This document shows, in pieces, positions 36,304 through 45,060 of a stretch of 47,351 nucleotides of DNA. Each line of letters starts with the position of its first letter. Position 1 is the first letter of the stretch. The translations under genes and the position numbers were made by a program. The notes beneath the pieces were generated by a model. That model worked only from the letters and a program-made list of their open reading frames with translations, was not told the DNA's origin and ran no database searches. The stretch is from an uncultured Clostridia bacterium (GTDB lineage Bacteria; Bacillota; Clostridia; TANB77; CAG-508): contig CANQTQ010000010.1 of assembly GCA_947626765.1 (NCBI GenBank), forward strand, positions 1 through 47,351. Reading direction: 5' to 3'.

Positions 36304-36468
36304 TTATCTATTGCCTCCAAAATTGGTAAATAGTAATAAAAATACTATTATGAAGAATAAAATAGTATTATCTCCACCGCAACAGCCATTTCCACCAAAT
36401 ATGTTACTTAAAAAGCCACCGTTGTTAGAATTGCAACCACATCCACAATCTCTATTTTCTTCTGGCAT
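36304..36468 (-). CDS. Small Gly/Cys-rich membrane protein
   Basis: 54 residues. The first 33 are rich in Gly, Asn and Cys (DCGCGCNSNNGG and GGNGCCGGD), followed by one hydrophobic helix (about 35-49) and a short Gly/Asn end. A GGAGGAG site lies 5 bases before the ATG. Similar short Gly/Cys plus one-helix proteins are common in spore-forming Bacillota, but I cannot give this one a function. It is divergent from the U32 peptidase gene, 94 bases away. Confidence 0.7.
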   Translation of the reverse strand: MPEENRDCGCGCNSNNGGFLSNIFGGNGCCGGDNTILFFIIVFLLLFTNFGGNR

Positions 36469-36562
36469 GTTATCTCCTCCTTTTTTTCTTTATATAATAT
36501 TAGTATGCAAAAGCTAAAAAATGTGTTACAATTATTTTAGAATTAAAAAGTAGGAGGATTTT

Positions 36563-39008
36563 ATGCCAGAAGTAGAGCTTTTATCTCCTGTTGGAGATTG
36601 GAATTGTTTAAAAGCTGCTGTTCAAAATGGTGCAAATAGTGTATATTTTGGTTCAGAACAATTTAACGCTAGAATGTATGCAGATAATTTTGGACTTCAA
36701 GATATAAAAAAGGTTGTTAGTTATTGTAAATTAAGAAATGTAAAAACTCATTTAACTTTAAATACATTAATTAAAAATTCAGAATTTGATGATGCACTTA
36801 GTTTAGCTAAAAAAGCTTATGAAGCAGGTATTGATGCAATTATTGTTCAAGATTTAGGTTTAGCTAAATTTTTAATTGAGCATTTCCCAGATATGCCAAT
36901 TCATTCTAGTACACAAATGTCTGTGCATAATTTAGAGGGTGTTTTAGAATTAGAAAAATTAGGCTTTAAAAGGGTTGTTCTTGCACGAGAATTATCTATA
37001 GATGAAATTGAATATATTTGCCGTAATTCAAATGTAGAAATTGAAGTTTTTATTCATGGAACTTTATGTATTTGCTATTCTGGGCAATGTTTGCTTTCTA
37101 GTATGGCAGGTCGGGCGTTCTGCAAATCGTGGTAAGTGTGCTGGTCCATGTAGATTACCTTACGAACTTTTACGCGAAAATATGAATAATAATGAAATAA
37201 CAACTATGGATAAGGGGTATTTATTAAGCCCAAAGGATTTGTGTGGTATTGCTTTTCTTCCTAGGTTAATTGCTGCTGGTGTAAAATGTTTTAAAATTGA
37301 AGGTCGTATGAAAAGCCCAGAATATGTTGCAACAGTTACTAGAATTTACCGTAAATATATTGATATGATTTTAAATGAAGAAAAATTTATTATAGATGAA
37401 AATGATGTTAATGATTTAATGCAAGTATTTAATCGTGGTGGCTTTTCTAATGGGCATTTAGATATTAACCCAAATAAAGAATTTATATTTCCAGAAAAGC
37501 CAAGTAATATGGGAATTTATCTTGGAAAAATAAATAAGTATAATGCTAGTAAAGGTCATATTACATTAAAATTAGAAAATAGTTTGCAAATTGGTGATTC
37601 TATTGCAGTTCAAAAAGAAAATTCTACATATTTTGTTTCTGAACTAATGATTAAAAATTCAAATATAAAAGAGGCACCTATTGGTTCTGAAGTTACAGTA
37701 GGTCGTTTAAAGGGAAATATTTCTGCTGGTGATAAGGTTTATCGTATTAGTAGTAAAGTTTTAAGTGATTCTGCTAAAAAGTCTTATGAAAATGCAGAAA
37801 ATATAAAAATTCCTCTTAATTGTACCGTAACAATAAAAAAAGATATGCCTATTAAAATGGAAATTTCTACTTTGCATAGTAATAATTCTATTTATAATAA
37901 TATTCATTTAACCGTTTCATCTAACACTATTCCAATAGATGCTTTAAAAACACCTATTAGTGTAGAAAGAGTTGTAAAGCAAATTTCTAAAACAAATAAT
38001 ACTCCATATTATTTTGAAAACATTACAGTACTTTTAGATGATGGATTATATGTTCCAAGTATAAGTAGTTTAAATGATTTAAGAAGAAATGCTTTAGAAA
38101 AGCTTGAAGAAGAAGTAATGAAAAAGGTGGTAAGAAAACCTATTACAGTTTCTGCTAAAAAAGATGAAACTGTAACATATATTCCAAATTTAGAGCATCC
38201 AAAAATTGCATTATCTTTAAGGAATTTATATTTTAATTATGATTATTCTAAACTCCATAAAGAAAAAATTAGTAGAATTTACATAGCATTAAAATTATTA
38301 GTTAATAAGAATTATTATGATATTATAGATTATCTTGCTGAAAATTATGATCTATACATATATATGCCTTCTATTATTAAAGCAAATTATAAAAATATTA
38401 TATTAAATTCACTAGATGCAATAACAAGTAGGTTTAATATTAAAGGTTTTGTTATTTCAAATTTAGCAGATTTGGAATTCTTAAAAAAATACAAAGACAC
38501 TTATGATTTTGTTGGTAATTATTCTTTAAATGTGTTTAATAATTATTCAATAGATGAGTATAAAAAATTAGGCTTAAATAGAATTACATTATCTAGAGAG
38601 TTAAATCATAATGATTTAGAAGAAATACTACATTCTTCTAGTGTAGATTCTGAATTAATTGTTTATGGTAGCCTCCCTGTTATGGCATCTAATTACTGTT
38701 TTTTAGGAAAAACTAATAAATGTTACCCAGATTGTGGAACTAACTGCCAAAGAGAAAATATTTATTATTTAAAAGATAGACTTGGTTTTAAGTTTAGAGT
38801 TATTCCAGATAATTTACAAACTGTAACATTAATTTTTAACAGCAAAAAGCTTTCTATTTCTACCAATGACTTGCCTATTCCTAATGTTAGAGTTGATATG
38901 ATTGATGAAACTATTGATGAAATAAATGAAGTTATAGATACATTTTATAACAGAGAAAAATTAGATGGAAAAGAATATACTAATGGTAATTTATATAGAG
39001 ATGTTTAA
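36563..39008 (+). CDS. U32-family peptidase (collagenase-like, DUF3656-type) with a CGG frameshift site
   Basis: The first frame starts with PEVELLSPVGDWNCLKAAVQ and contains the U32 segments THLTLNTLI and HSSTQMSVHN. It reaches CYSGQCLLSSMAG, meets CGG at 37112-37114 and stops seven codons later. Skipping the C gives GRSANRGKCAGPCRLPYEL, the invariant U32 continuation, then about 610 more codons without interruption. With the shift the protein is 814 residues, the normal size for the long U32 class. Long U32 proteins are linked to RNA hydroxylation and peptide metabolism; which applies here is unknown. The many codons kept open after the site argue against a dead gene. An AGGAGG site lies before the ATG. 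Confidence 0.9.
37112..37114 (+). other. CGG +1 frameshift site, U32 peptidase
   Basis: Context GGT-CGG-GCG; skipping C gives GGT-GGG-CGT (Gly-Gly-Arg), the invariant GGRS segment of U32 proteins. It is the only one of the five sites on the plus strand, and shows the same extra C before GG in the coding sense. Confidence 0.75.
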
Positions 39009-39011
39009 AAT

Positions 39012-39046
39012 AAAAAATATGATGTGTAAAACACATCATATTTTTT
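39012..39046. terminator. Bidirectional rho-independent terminator
   Basis: A perfect 16 bp stem (39012-39027 with 39031-39046) with a 3-base loop and A/T runs on both sides, placed between the convergent U32 and RNHCP genes. Confidence 0.9.
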
Positions 39047-39055
39047 ATTATTTTT

Positions 39056-39364
39056 TTAATTTCTTGCAGTTAATTTAATTATTAAATCCATGTTATCATC
39101 ATCTGCTGCTTTATTTTTTCTAATTGCACCACACTTTTGGCAACGGTAAACAATGACATAACCTTTTTTGCTATCTAACTCTACCATAATTGGTTCTAAT
39201 AAGCCATGGCAAGTTTCTTCTCTATCTCCCGGGTTAATATCTACATGTTTAGAGTATAAGCAATGATTGCAATGATCCCTGCATGTATAGCCCAATTTTT
39301 CTATTTTTTCTCCGCAATTTTCACAAATAAATTCTTCATCTATTTTTGTAAATTTTCTTCCCAT
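39056..39364 (-). CDS. RNHCP-domain zinc-ribbon protein
   Basis: 102 residues. Zinc-ligand cysteines occur as C-E-N-C near residue 14, C-x-x-x-C-x-x-C in TCRDHCNHCLYSKHVD, one in ETCHGL and C-Q-K-C near residue 78. The SKHVDINPGDREETCHGLLEPI run is the hallmark of the RNHCP family, although the name-giving segment here reads R-D-H-C-N. The family is widespread, and I know of no proven function. It lies downstream of the nucleoside kinase gene on the same strand (47-base gap). Confidence 0.85.
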   Translation of the reverse strand: MGRKFTKIDEEFICENCGEKIEKLGYTCRDHCNHCLYSKHVDINPGDREETCHGLLEPIMVELDSKKGYVIVYRCQKCGAIRKNKAADDDNMDLIIKLTARN

Positions 39365-39411
39365 ATTTTCCTCTAATTTATAACTTATTTTTGTATAAAT
39401 AATTTTATTAA

Positions 39412-41061
39412 TTAATATTCAAAAATGCTTCCACCAATAAATTCTCTTAGTAAAGAGTTTTTTGGAACTAAGCTATCATCTATATCTTCAAAATATTTCA
39501 AAAATTCATATAGTCTTTTTGCTTCTGTATATTCTGGGTATGAGTTATCTATCTTTTTTAGTTCTGGCATTGCATATTTTTTAAGCACACATAGTTCATA
39601 TATTAATGATGTATTAAACATGCTATCTGCATAGTCTTGAAATGGAAATATATGACTTTGTTCTCCTCTGTTTACAGAATCCCACATTTTTAAAGTTTTA
39701 AGCGCTGGGTAGCTTCTAAAATTATTATCTCTTACAATTCTTCTAATTAGCCTACTATCTGTAGTAGAAATTCTATTATAATAATCTATATTTAAAACAG
39801 TTAATGCGCTAATATATATTTTATATTTCTTATCTTTTGGAATAGCCTCTGTTAGCTTATCATTTAAGCAATGAATTCCTTCTATTACTAATATTTCGTC
39901 ATCTGCAAGCTTCATTTTTTTGCCATCATATTTTTTTGTTCCTTCTTTAAAGTCAAAAGTTGGACATTCTATTTCTTCACCATTTAATAAAGCAAGCAAG
40001 TGTTTATTAAATAGCTCTCTATCAATAGCTTCTAAACATTCAAAATCATATTCTCCATTTTTATCTACTGGAGTATCTTTTCTTTCTACAAAATAGTTAT
40101 CTACTGATATTGTAACAGGTTTTAAACCATTTAATCTTAATTGTATTCCTAATCTTTTAGCAAAGGTGGTTTTTCCTGAAGAAGATGGTCCTGCTATTAG
40201 AACTACTTTTACTTCTTTGCGTTTAATAATATTATCTGCAATATCTGATATTTTCTTTTCATGTAATGCTTCTGCTAATAGTACTACTTCTGCAGATTTT
40301 CCTTCTCTTATTTTCTTGTTTAATTTATATAATGTATTTATATTTAAAATATCATGGATGTCTTCATATTCATCAAGTGTAGAAACTAACTTTTTGCTTG
40401 CTGTTCCTTTTTCTAATGCATAAGGATTTTCTTTACTTGGGTAGCGAAGTAAAAATCCATCATTATATTTAAGTGCTTCAAATACTTTAATATAGCCTGT
40501 ACTAATTGGCATTACTCCATAAAAATAGTTATAGTAGTCTTCACAAAAGTATAAAGAAACACCAGCTTTTTGATTATTGTCTAATTGTAATATACCTCTT
40601 AATGTTTTTTCTTTTTCGTAGAATTTCTCTGCTTCTTCTTTGCTCATTTCTATTTTTTTAATTGGTATATTTCTTTTTACAATTTCTTTCATTTTGCTTT
40701 CAACTTTGCTTATCATTTCTTTTGTAACTTCCATATTATCAACTTCGCAATACATTGCGTTTGTAAGCTGATAATTAACATTAAGGTATGCTTTTGGGTA
40801 GCATTCATGAAATGCCATGCTCATTATATATAAAAGACCTCTTATATAAATTCTTCTTCCATCTCTTGATAATAAATCTACAAATGTAATTTTATCATTT
40901 TCTTTAGGAATATAATTTAAACTTTTTATTTCATTATTGCAGTTGCAAGCAATTATTAAATCGTTTTTTTCTATTTCTTCTTTAAATATTTCATATACTG
41001 TTTTTGCTTCATTTGTTATTTCAATGTTTTTTTCATCTAATTGTATTTTCAAATTAATCAT
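39412..41061 (-). CDS. Nucleoside kinase with N-terminal TGS/ThrRS-like region (uridine kinase family)
   Basis: 549 residues. The N-terminal part (about 1-70) has a TGS-like fold, and the next section resembles the threonyl-tRNA synthetase editing region. The C-terminal half is a phosphoribulokinase/uridine kinase domain with P-loop IAGPSSSGKTTFAKRL (about residue 292). Further segments are VDNYFVERKDTPVDKNGEYDFE and LVIEGIHCLND. This architecture is usual in Clostridia and is annotated as nucleoside kinase; the substrate is thought to be a nucleoside such as uridine. It is transcribed from a promoter at 41117-41145. Confidence 0.88.
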   Translation of the reverse strand: MINLKIQLDEKNIEITNEAKTVYEIFKEEIEKNDLIIACNCNNEIKSLNYIPKENDKITFVDLLSRDGRRIYIRGLLYIMSMAFHECYPKAYLNVNYQLTNAMYCEVDNMEVTKEMISKVESKMKEIVKRNIPIKKIEMSKEEAEKFYEKEKTLRGILQLDNNQKAGVSLYFCEDYYNYFYGVMPISTGYIKVFEALKYNDGFLLRYPSKENPYALEKGTASKKLVSTLDEYEDIHDILNINTLYKLNKKIREGKSAEVVLLAEALHEKKISDIADNIIKRKEVKVVLIAGPSSSGKTTFAKRLGIQLRLNGLKPVTISVDNYFVERKDTPVDKNGEYDFECLEAIDRELFNKHLLALLNGEEIECPTFDFKEGTKKYDGKKMKLADDEILVIEGIHCLNDKLTEAIPKDKKYKIYISALTVLNIDYYNRISTTDSRLIRRIVRDNNFRSYPALKTLKMWDSVNRGEQSHIFPFQDYADSMFNTSLIYELCVLKKYAMPELKKIDNSYPEYTEAKRLYEFLKYFEDIDDSLVPKNSLLREFIGGSIFEY

Positions 41062-41116
41062 TCCCCTTTTTTATAATTTATTATTAAATTTTTAATAAAT
41101 ATAATCAGTTTCTTTT

Positions 41117-41145
41117 ATTTTATATCTTATGCTATATTTAGTCAA
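41117..41145 (-). promoter_or_regulatory. Promoter of the nucleoside kinase gene
   Basis: Minus-strand -35 TTGACT (41140-41145) and -10 TAAAAT (41117-41122) with a 17-base spacer, about 55 bases before the ATG. Confidence 0.6.
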
Positions 41146-41255
41146 CTAAGACATAAATAAAATATTTTTTAAGTAAATAATTATGCATAAATAAAAAGTT
41201 ATTTCAAGTTCAGTAACTAAAACATGAATAAAAAAATTCTTTATATACGGGAGAA

Positions 41256-41283
41256 GCCGGCAAGTTAACTAAAACTTGCCGGC
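41256..41283. terminator. GC-rich hairpin after the small Cys-rich gene
   Basis: A long perfect stem with arms GCCGGCAAGTT and AACTTGCCGGC around a 6-base loop, 9 bases past the stop of the gene at 41293-41460. A U-tract is weak in both directions, so it may stabilise the transcript or terminate it imperfectly. Confidence 0.55.
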
Positions 41284-41292
41284 TCTTTCATA

Positions 41293-41460
41293 TTATTTAT
41301 TAACCCTCTTTAAAGGGCAGTTTCTGACGTCGCACTGTACAAAATTGCGGTTTCCAGAACCGCAAAGTTCTTTAAACTCGCACTTGACCGCTTGAGTTCT
41401 CTTCTCACGCCTCCGGTTCTTGCTGCCGTTGTTTCCTGTGTAAACTCTGTCGTTGCTCAT
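41293..41460 (-). CDS. Small Cys-rich basic protein, GC-richer than its surroundings
   Basis: 55 residues from the ATG at 41460, which has an AAGGAG site 8 bases upstream. The N-terminal part is basic (KNRRREKR) and four cysteines follow (C-x5-C, then C-x4-C), a possible zinc-binding pair. I do not know the family. Base composition is close to half GC, unlike the rest of the window, and codons such as CGC, GCG and CGG occur. It holds the only in-frame CGG (41413-41415) I found outside the frameshift sites. Skipping C there would also give an open frame, without the cysteines. It may have been acquired from elsewhere. Confidence 0.55.
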   Translation of the reverse strand: MSNDRVYTGNNGSKNRRREKRTQAVKCEFKELCGSGNRNFVQCDVRNCPLKRVNK

Positions 41461-41540
41461 AATATGGTCTCCTTTTTTAATTTTTGATAGCAATGCTATC
41501 TTAAAATATATTTTACCACTTTTTTGAGCATTTGTAAAGA

Positions 41541-41635
41541 GTAATTAGGGACAGTCCCTTTTTCCCTAAAAGGTAAAAAAATGGGACCTGTCCCTAAGTG
41601 CTTGAAAACAAGCAATTGGACCTGTCCCTAATTAC
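41541..41635. repeat. 95 bp palindromic element with 14 bp perfect terminal inverted repeats
   Basis: The ends (41541-41554 and 41622-41635) are perfect 14 bp inverted repeats starting GTAATTAGGGACAG. Inside are further GGGAC/GTCCC palindromes (near 41548-41559 and 41583-41594) and a TGCTTG/CAAGCA hairpin. This is the form of a REP-like or MITE-like element. The mutS stop codon lies inside the right terminal repeat, so the element abuts or defines the 3' end of mutS. Confidence 0.75.
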
Positions 41636-44244
41636 CCCATTTTTTCTTTCATTTTTACTAGTGTGTTTAATGCATCTATTGGAGTTAGTTCATTTAAGTC
41701 TATTTTATCTAATTCATGGGCAATTTCTGCAAGTTTATAATTATATAAGTCAAGTTGTCCATTTGTAACATTTTTATTTTCTTTTTCTCCAGCTTTATCT
41801 ACTAAAATGCTCTTTCGCTCTAATGTTTTTAATATTTCATTTGCTCGTTTTGTAACAACTTGCGGAACACCTGCAAGTTTAGCAACATGAACACCATAGC
41901 TTTCATCTGTTCCACCAGATACTATTTTTCTTAAGAAAACAATATCTTCTCCTTTTTCTTTAACGGCAATAGAATAATTTTTTACTCCCTCTAGTTTTTC
42001 TTCTAGTGAAGTTAGTTCATGATAGTGTGTTGCAAATAATGTTTTTGCACCACATTTTTCTTTATTACATATGTATTCTGCAACTGCCCATGCAATAGAA
42101 AGTCCATCATAAGTAGAAGTTCCTCTTCCTATTTCATCTAAAATAACTAAACTATTGCTTGTAGCTTCTTTTAAAATACTTGCTACTTCCATCATTTCTA
42201 CCATGAAGGTACTTTGTCCCATGCTTAAGTCATCTGAGGCACCAACTCTTGTGTATATTTTATCTACAACACCTATTTTTGCATAAGATGCTGGCACAAA
42301 GCTTCCTATTTGAGCCATTAATGTAATTAAGGCTACTTGTCTCATATATGTAGATTTACCTGCCATATTAGGTCCTGTAATAATTGCTAGTCTGTTACTA
42401 TCTTTATCTAAGTAAGTATCATTTTCTACAAAACTTCCGCTTGGTAAAATTTTTTCTATAACAGGATGTCTACCTTCTTTAATATCTATCATTCCGCTGT
42501 TATCTACTATAGGCATTACATAGTTCATTTCATAAGCAACTGTTGCTAAAGAGCAAAGTACATCTAAAACAGCTACTATACCAGCAGATTTTTGAACTCT
42601 ATCAATTTGCGATTCTATTTTATCTCTAATTTCACAAAAAGCATTATATTCCAAATTAATTACTTTTTCTTCCGCTCCTAAAATTTCATTTTCTACTTTT
42701 TTTAAGTCTTCTGTTACATATCTTTCACAATTTGCTAAAGTTTGTTTACGAATATAGCTTTCTGGAACCATTGATAAGTTTGATTTTGTAACTTCTATAA
42801 AATAGCCAAATACTTTGTTAAATCCTACTTTTAAACCTTTTATTCCAGTTTTTTCTCTTTCTTTTGCTTCTAAGTCTAATACCCATGTTTTTCCATTGGT
42901 GGTTGCTTCTTTTAAATGGTCTATTTCTTCATTATAGCCAAATTTTATAATTCCACCTTCTTTTACACTAATTGGTGGGTCATCTATAATTGAATCATCT
43001 ATAATTTTATGTATGTCTTCTAATGTATCTAAATCTTCATATAATTGTTTTAATAAGTTAGATTTTACATTGCACAAGTTTTGCTTTACATTTGGCAGCT
43101 GTTTTGCAGAATTTTTAAGTGATATTAAATCTCTTGCATTTGCACTTCCATAAGAAATTTTTCCAGCTAGTCTTTCAATATCGTAAACTTTTTTTAAGGA
43201 ATCTACTACTTCTCCTCTTAAAATAATATCTTCTTTTAGTTCTTTAACCGCTTCTAGCCTTTCATTAATTCTAAAAACATCAATTAATGGATCATTTAGC
43301 CATCTTCTAAGTAATCTTCCTCCCATTGATGTAGAAGTTTTATCTAATACCCAAAGAAGAGTTCCCTTTTTGCTTTTATCTCTTAATTTTTCTGTAATTT
43401 CTAAGTTTCTTCTTGCATTAATGTCTAAATTCATATAGTGATTAGTGCTATATAGTACAATTTTATGAATATACTCTAGGTCATTTTTTTGAGTTTGTTT
43501 TAAATATGTAATTAGTCCATTACTTGCTGCAATACAAAATAACTCGTTTTCTATGTTTTCTACCTTTTGATTATTTTCGTCTATAATTTCATATTTTTCA
43601 TTAAAAGCTTGATAGTCTGTATTAAAGTTTTCTTCATCTAACATAGAAATATATGATGGAAATCTTTCTCTTATTTTATTAATTTCTTCTGCAGAGTTAT
43701 ACATCATAGTATTTGCTACAATTTCTGCTGGAGAATATCTTGAAATTTCGTCCATTAATGTAGCAAAGTTGTTTTGTTCTTTAATTTGAGTAGTTTTAAA
43801 ATCTCCAGTTGTTAAATCACACACAGAGATACCATAATAAATGCCATTTTTATAAATAGACATAATATAGTTATTTTTCTTTTCTTCTAGTAAGTTAGAT
43901 TCCATAACAGTTCCAGGTGTTACAACACGAATAACATCTCTTTTAACAATTCCTTTTGCTAGTTTTGGATCTTCTAATTGTTCACAAATAGCAACTTTAT
44001 AGCCTTTTTCAATTAATTTTGCAATATATGCTTCTGCTGCATGAAAAGGAATTCCACACATAGGAGCTCTTTCTTCTTGTCCACAGTCTTTTCCTGTTAA
44101 AGTTAGTTCTAGCTCTCTAGATGCAGTTATTGCATCATCAAAAAACATCTCATAAAAATCTCCTAAGCGATAAAATAAAATGCAATCTTTATATTCTTCT
44201 TTTGTTTGCAAATAATGTTGCATCATTGGTGAATATTCTGCCAT
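41632..44244 (-). CDS. mutS: DNA mismatch repair protein MutS
   Basis: 870 residues, full length. The N-terminal mismatch-recognition domain starts with PMMQHYLQTKEEYKDCILFYRLGDFYEMF, including the F-Y-E mismatch-binding motif. The core and clamp domains follow. The C-terminal ATPase has the Walker A GPNMAGKSTYMRQ, the DEIGRGTSTYDG signature and the ATHYHEL segment. It recognises base mismatches and works with MutL. It lies 6 bases after a helix-turn-helix protein gene and is transcribed with it and miaB. The stop is within the 95 bp palindromic element. Confidence 0.97.
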   Translation of the reverse strand: MAEYSPMMQHYLQTKEEYKDCILFYRLGDFYEMFFDDAITASRELELTLTGKDCGQEERAPMCGIPFHAAEAYIAKLIEKGYKVAICEQLEDPKLAKGIVKRDVIRVVTPGTVMESNLLEEKKNNYIMSIYKNGIYYGISVCDLTTGDFKTTQIKEQNNFATLMDEISRYSPAEIVANTMMYNSAEEINKIRERFPSYISMLDEENFNTDYQAFNEKYEIIDENNQKVENIENELFCIAASNGLITYLKQTQKNDLEYIHKIVLYSTNHYMNLDINARRNLEITEKLRDKSKKGTLLWVLDKTSTSMGGRLLRRWLNDPLIDVFRINERLEAVKELKEDIILRGEVVDSLKKVYDIERLAGKISYGSANARDLISLKNSAKQLPNVKQNLCNVKSNLLKQLYEDLDTLEDIHKIIDDSIIDDPPISVKEGGIIKFGYNEEIDHLKEATTNGKTWVLDLEAKEREKTGIKGLKVGFNKVFGYFIEVTKSNLSMVPESYIRKQTLANCERYVTEDLKKVENEILGAEEKVINLEYNAFCEIRDKIESQIDRVQKSAGIVAVLDVLCSLATVAYEMNYVMPIVDNSGMIDIKEGRHPVIEKILPSGSFVENDTYLDKDSNRLAIITGPNMAGKSTYMRQVALITLMAQIGSFVPASYAKIGVVDKIYTRVGASDDLSMGQSTFMVEMMEVASILKEATSNSLVILDEIGRGTSTYDGLSIAWAVAEYICNKEKCGAKTLFATHYHELTSLEEKLEGVKNYSIAVKEKGEDIVFLRKIVSGGTDESYGVHVAKLAGVPQVVTKRANEILKTLERKSILVDKAGEKENKNVTNGQLDLYNYKLAEIAHELDKIDLNELTPIDALNTLVKMKEKMG

Positions 44245-44250
44245 GTTTAA

Positions 44251-45033
44251 TTACTCCTTTTCTTTACCCATTTCTATATCTTTTTGTGTACTATCAGTTC
44301 TACTACTATCAGCTTGCACTACTGGTTTTTCATCTACCTTTATAGAATCATAAAAAGCTGCTCTTTTATCTACACTAGATTGTTTTGCTTGTCTTTCTAT
44401 TTCAATTCTGTATAATTCATTTAATAGCTTATAAATACGGTTTCTAGTATACCCCATTTTTTTAGCTGCTTGTGTTTTTGACATTGTTTTACATAACCTA
44501 TTATATTCTTTTTCTATTGCTAATAATTCCTGCCTTTTTAGCTCTATACTATCACCTCTAGTTGTAGTTTGACTTAAAAGATCTCTAAGAGTTATTTTCA
44601 TTTTTTCAATTTCATTTTGTTCTATAGCAGGAATATTTTTACCTTTTTTATTGCTATCTGTTACAACTTTGCATAGTCTATAAACTTCTCTTTCTAGTTC
44701 ACTTTCAGAAGCTTTTAAACTACTAATTCTTCTTGACACCGTTCTAATGGCACAATTATGTCCAGATGCAATTTGCTCAATTGTTTTTTCGCATTTTAAA
44801 ATTTCGAAGGCTAGTTCCATGGCATTAACATCTTTTCTTACTTTAGGTTTATAACTATGTCTTTTAATATATGCTTCATATATTTCTGGATTAGTTGTAG
44901 ATAATTTTTGTATTCTTATATTTAATGTTCTTGCTTCTGTAGCAAGTTCTTTTATAACTTGTTGTTGTGTTTTTTTACCCTCAGCCATATCAATAACATA
45001 TTTTATAAATTCATTATCTGATATTTGTATCAT
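44251..45033 (-). CDS. Putative DNA-binding protein with two helix-turn-helix regions
   Basis: 260 residues, mostly helical, that I cannot place in a named family. Two stretches look like helix-turn-helix units: KTIEQIASGHNCAIRTVSRR (about residue 85) and SKTQAAKKMGYTRNRIYKLL (about residue 190). Between and around them are Glu/Lys-rich helices that may form a coiled coil. The C-terminal 30 residues are polar and probably disordered. It lies between miaB (27-base gap) and mutS (6-base gap) on the same strand. The role is not known; regulation or a DNA-associated task is plausible. Confidence 0.6.
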   Translation of the reverse strand: MIQISDNEFIKYVIDMAEGKKTQQQVIKELATEARTLNIRIQKLSTTNPEIYEAYIKRHSYKPKVRKDVNAMELAFEILKCEKTIEQIASGHNCAIRTVSRRISSLKASESELEREVYRLCKVVTDSNKKGKNIPAIEQNEIEKMKITLRDLLSQTTTRGDSIELKRQELLAIEKEYNRLCKTMSKTQAAKKMGYTRNRIYKLLNELYRIEIERQAKQSSVDKRAAFYDSIKVDEKPVVQADSSRTDSTQKDIEMGKEKE

Positions 45034-45060
45034 ATATTTCTTCTCCTAATTCAAATTATT

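Noticed and set aside
36239..36517. Plus-strand open frame of 92 codons opposite the small Gly/Cys gene
   Set aside because: No ribosome binding site or family pattern; the minus-strand 54-residue gene has a strong GGAGGAG site and a natural composition.
37041..37140. Independent start of the second U32 frame at 37041
   Set aside because: The ATG lies in the wrong frame of the U32 N-terminal coding region without a ribosome binding site; the conserved U32 sequence begins exactly at the CGG joint.
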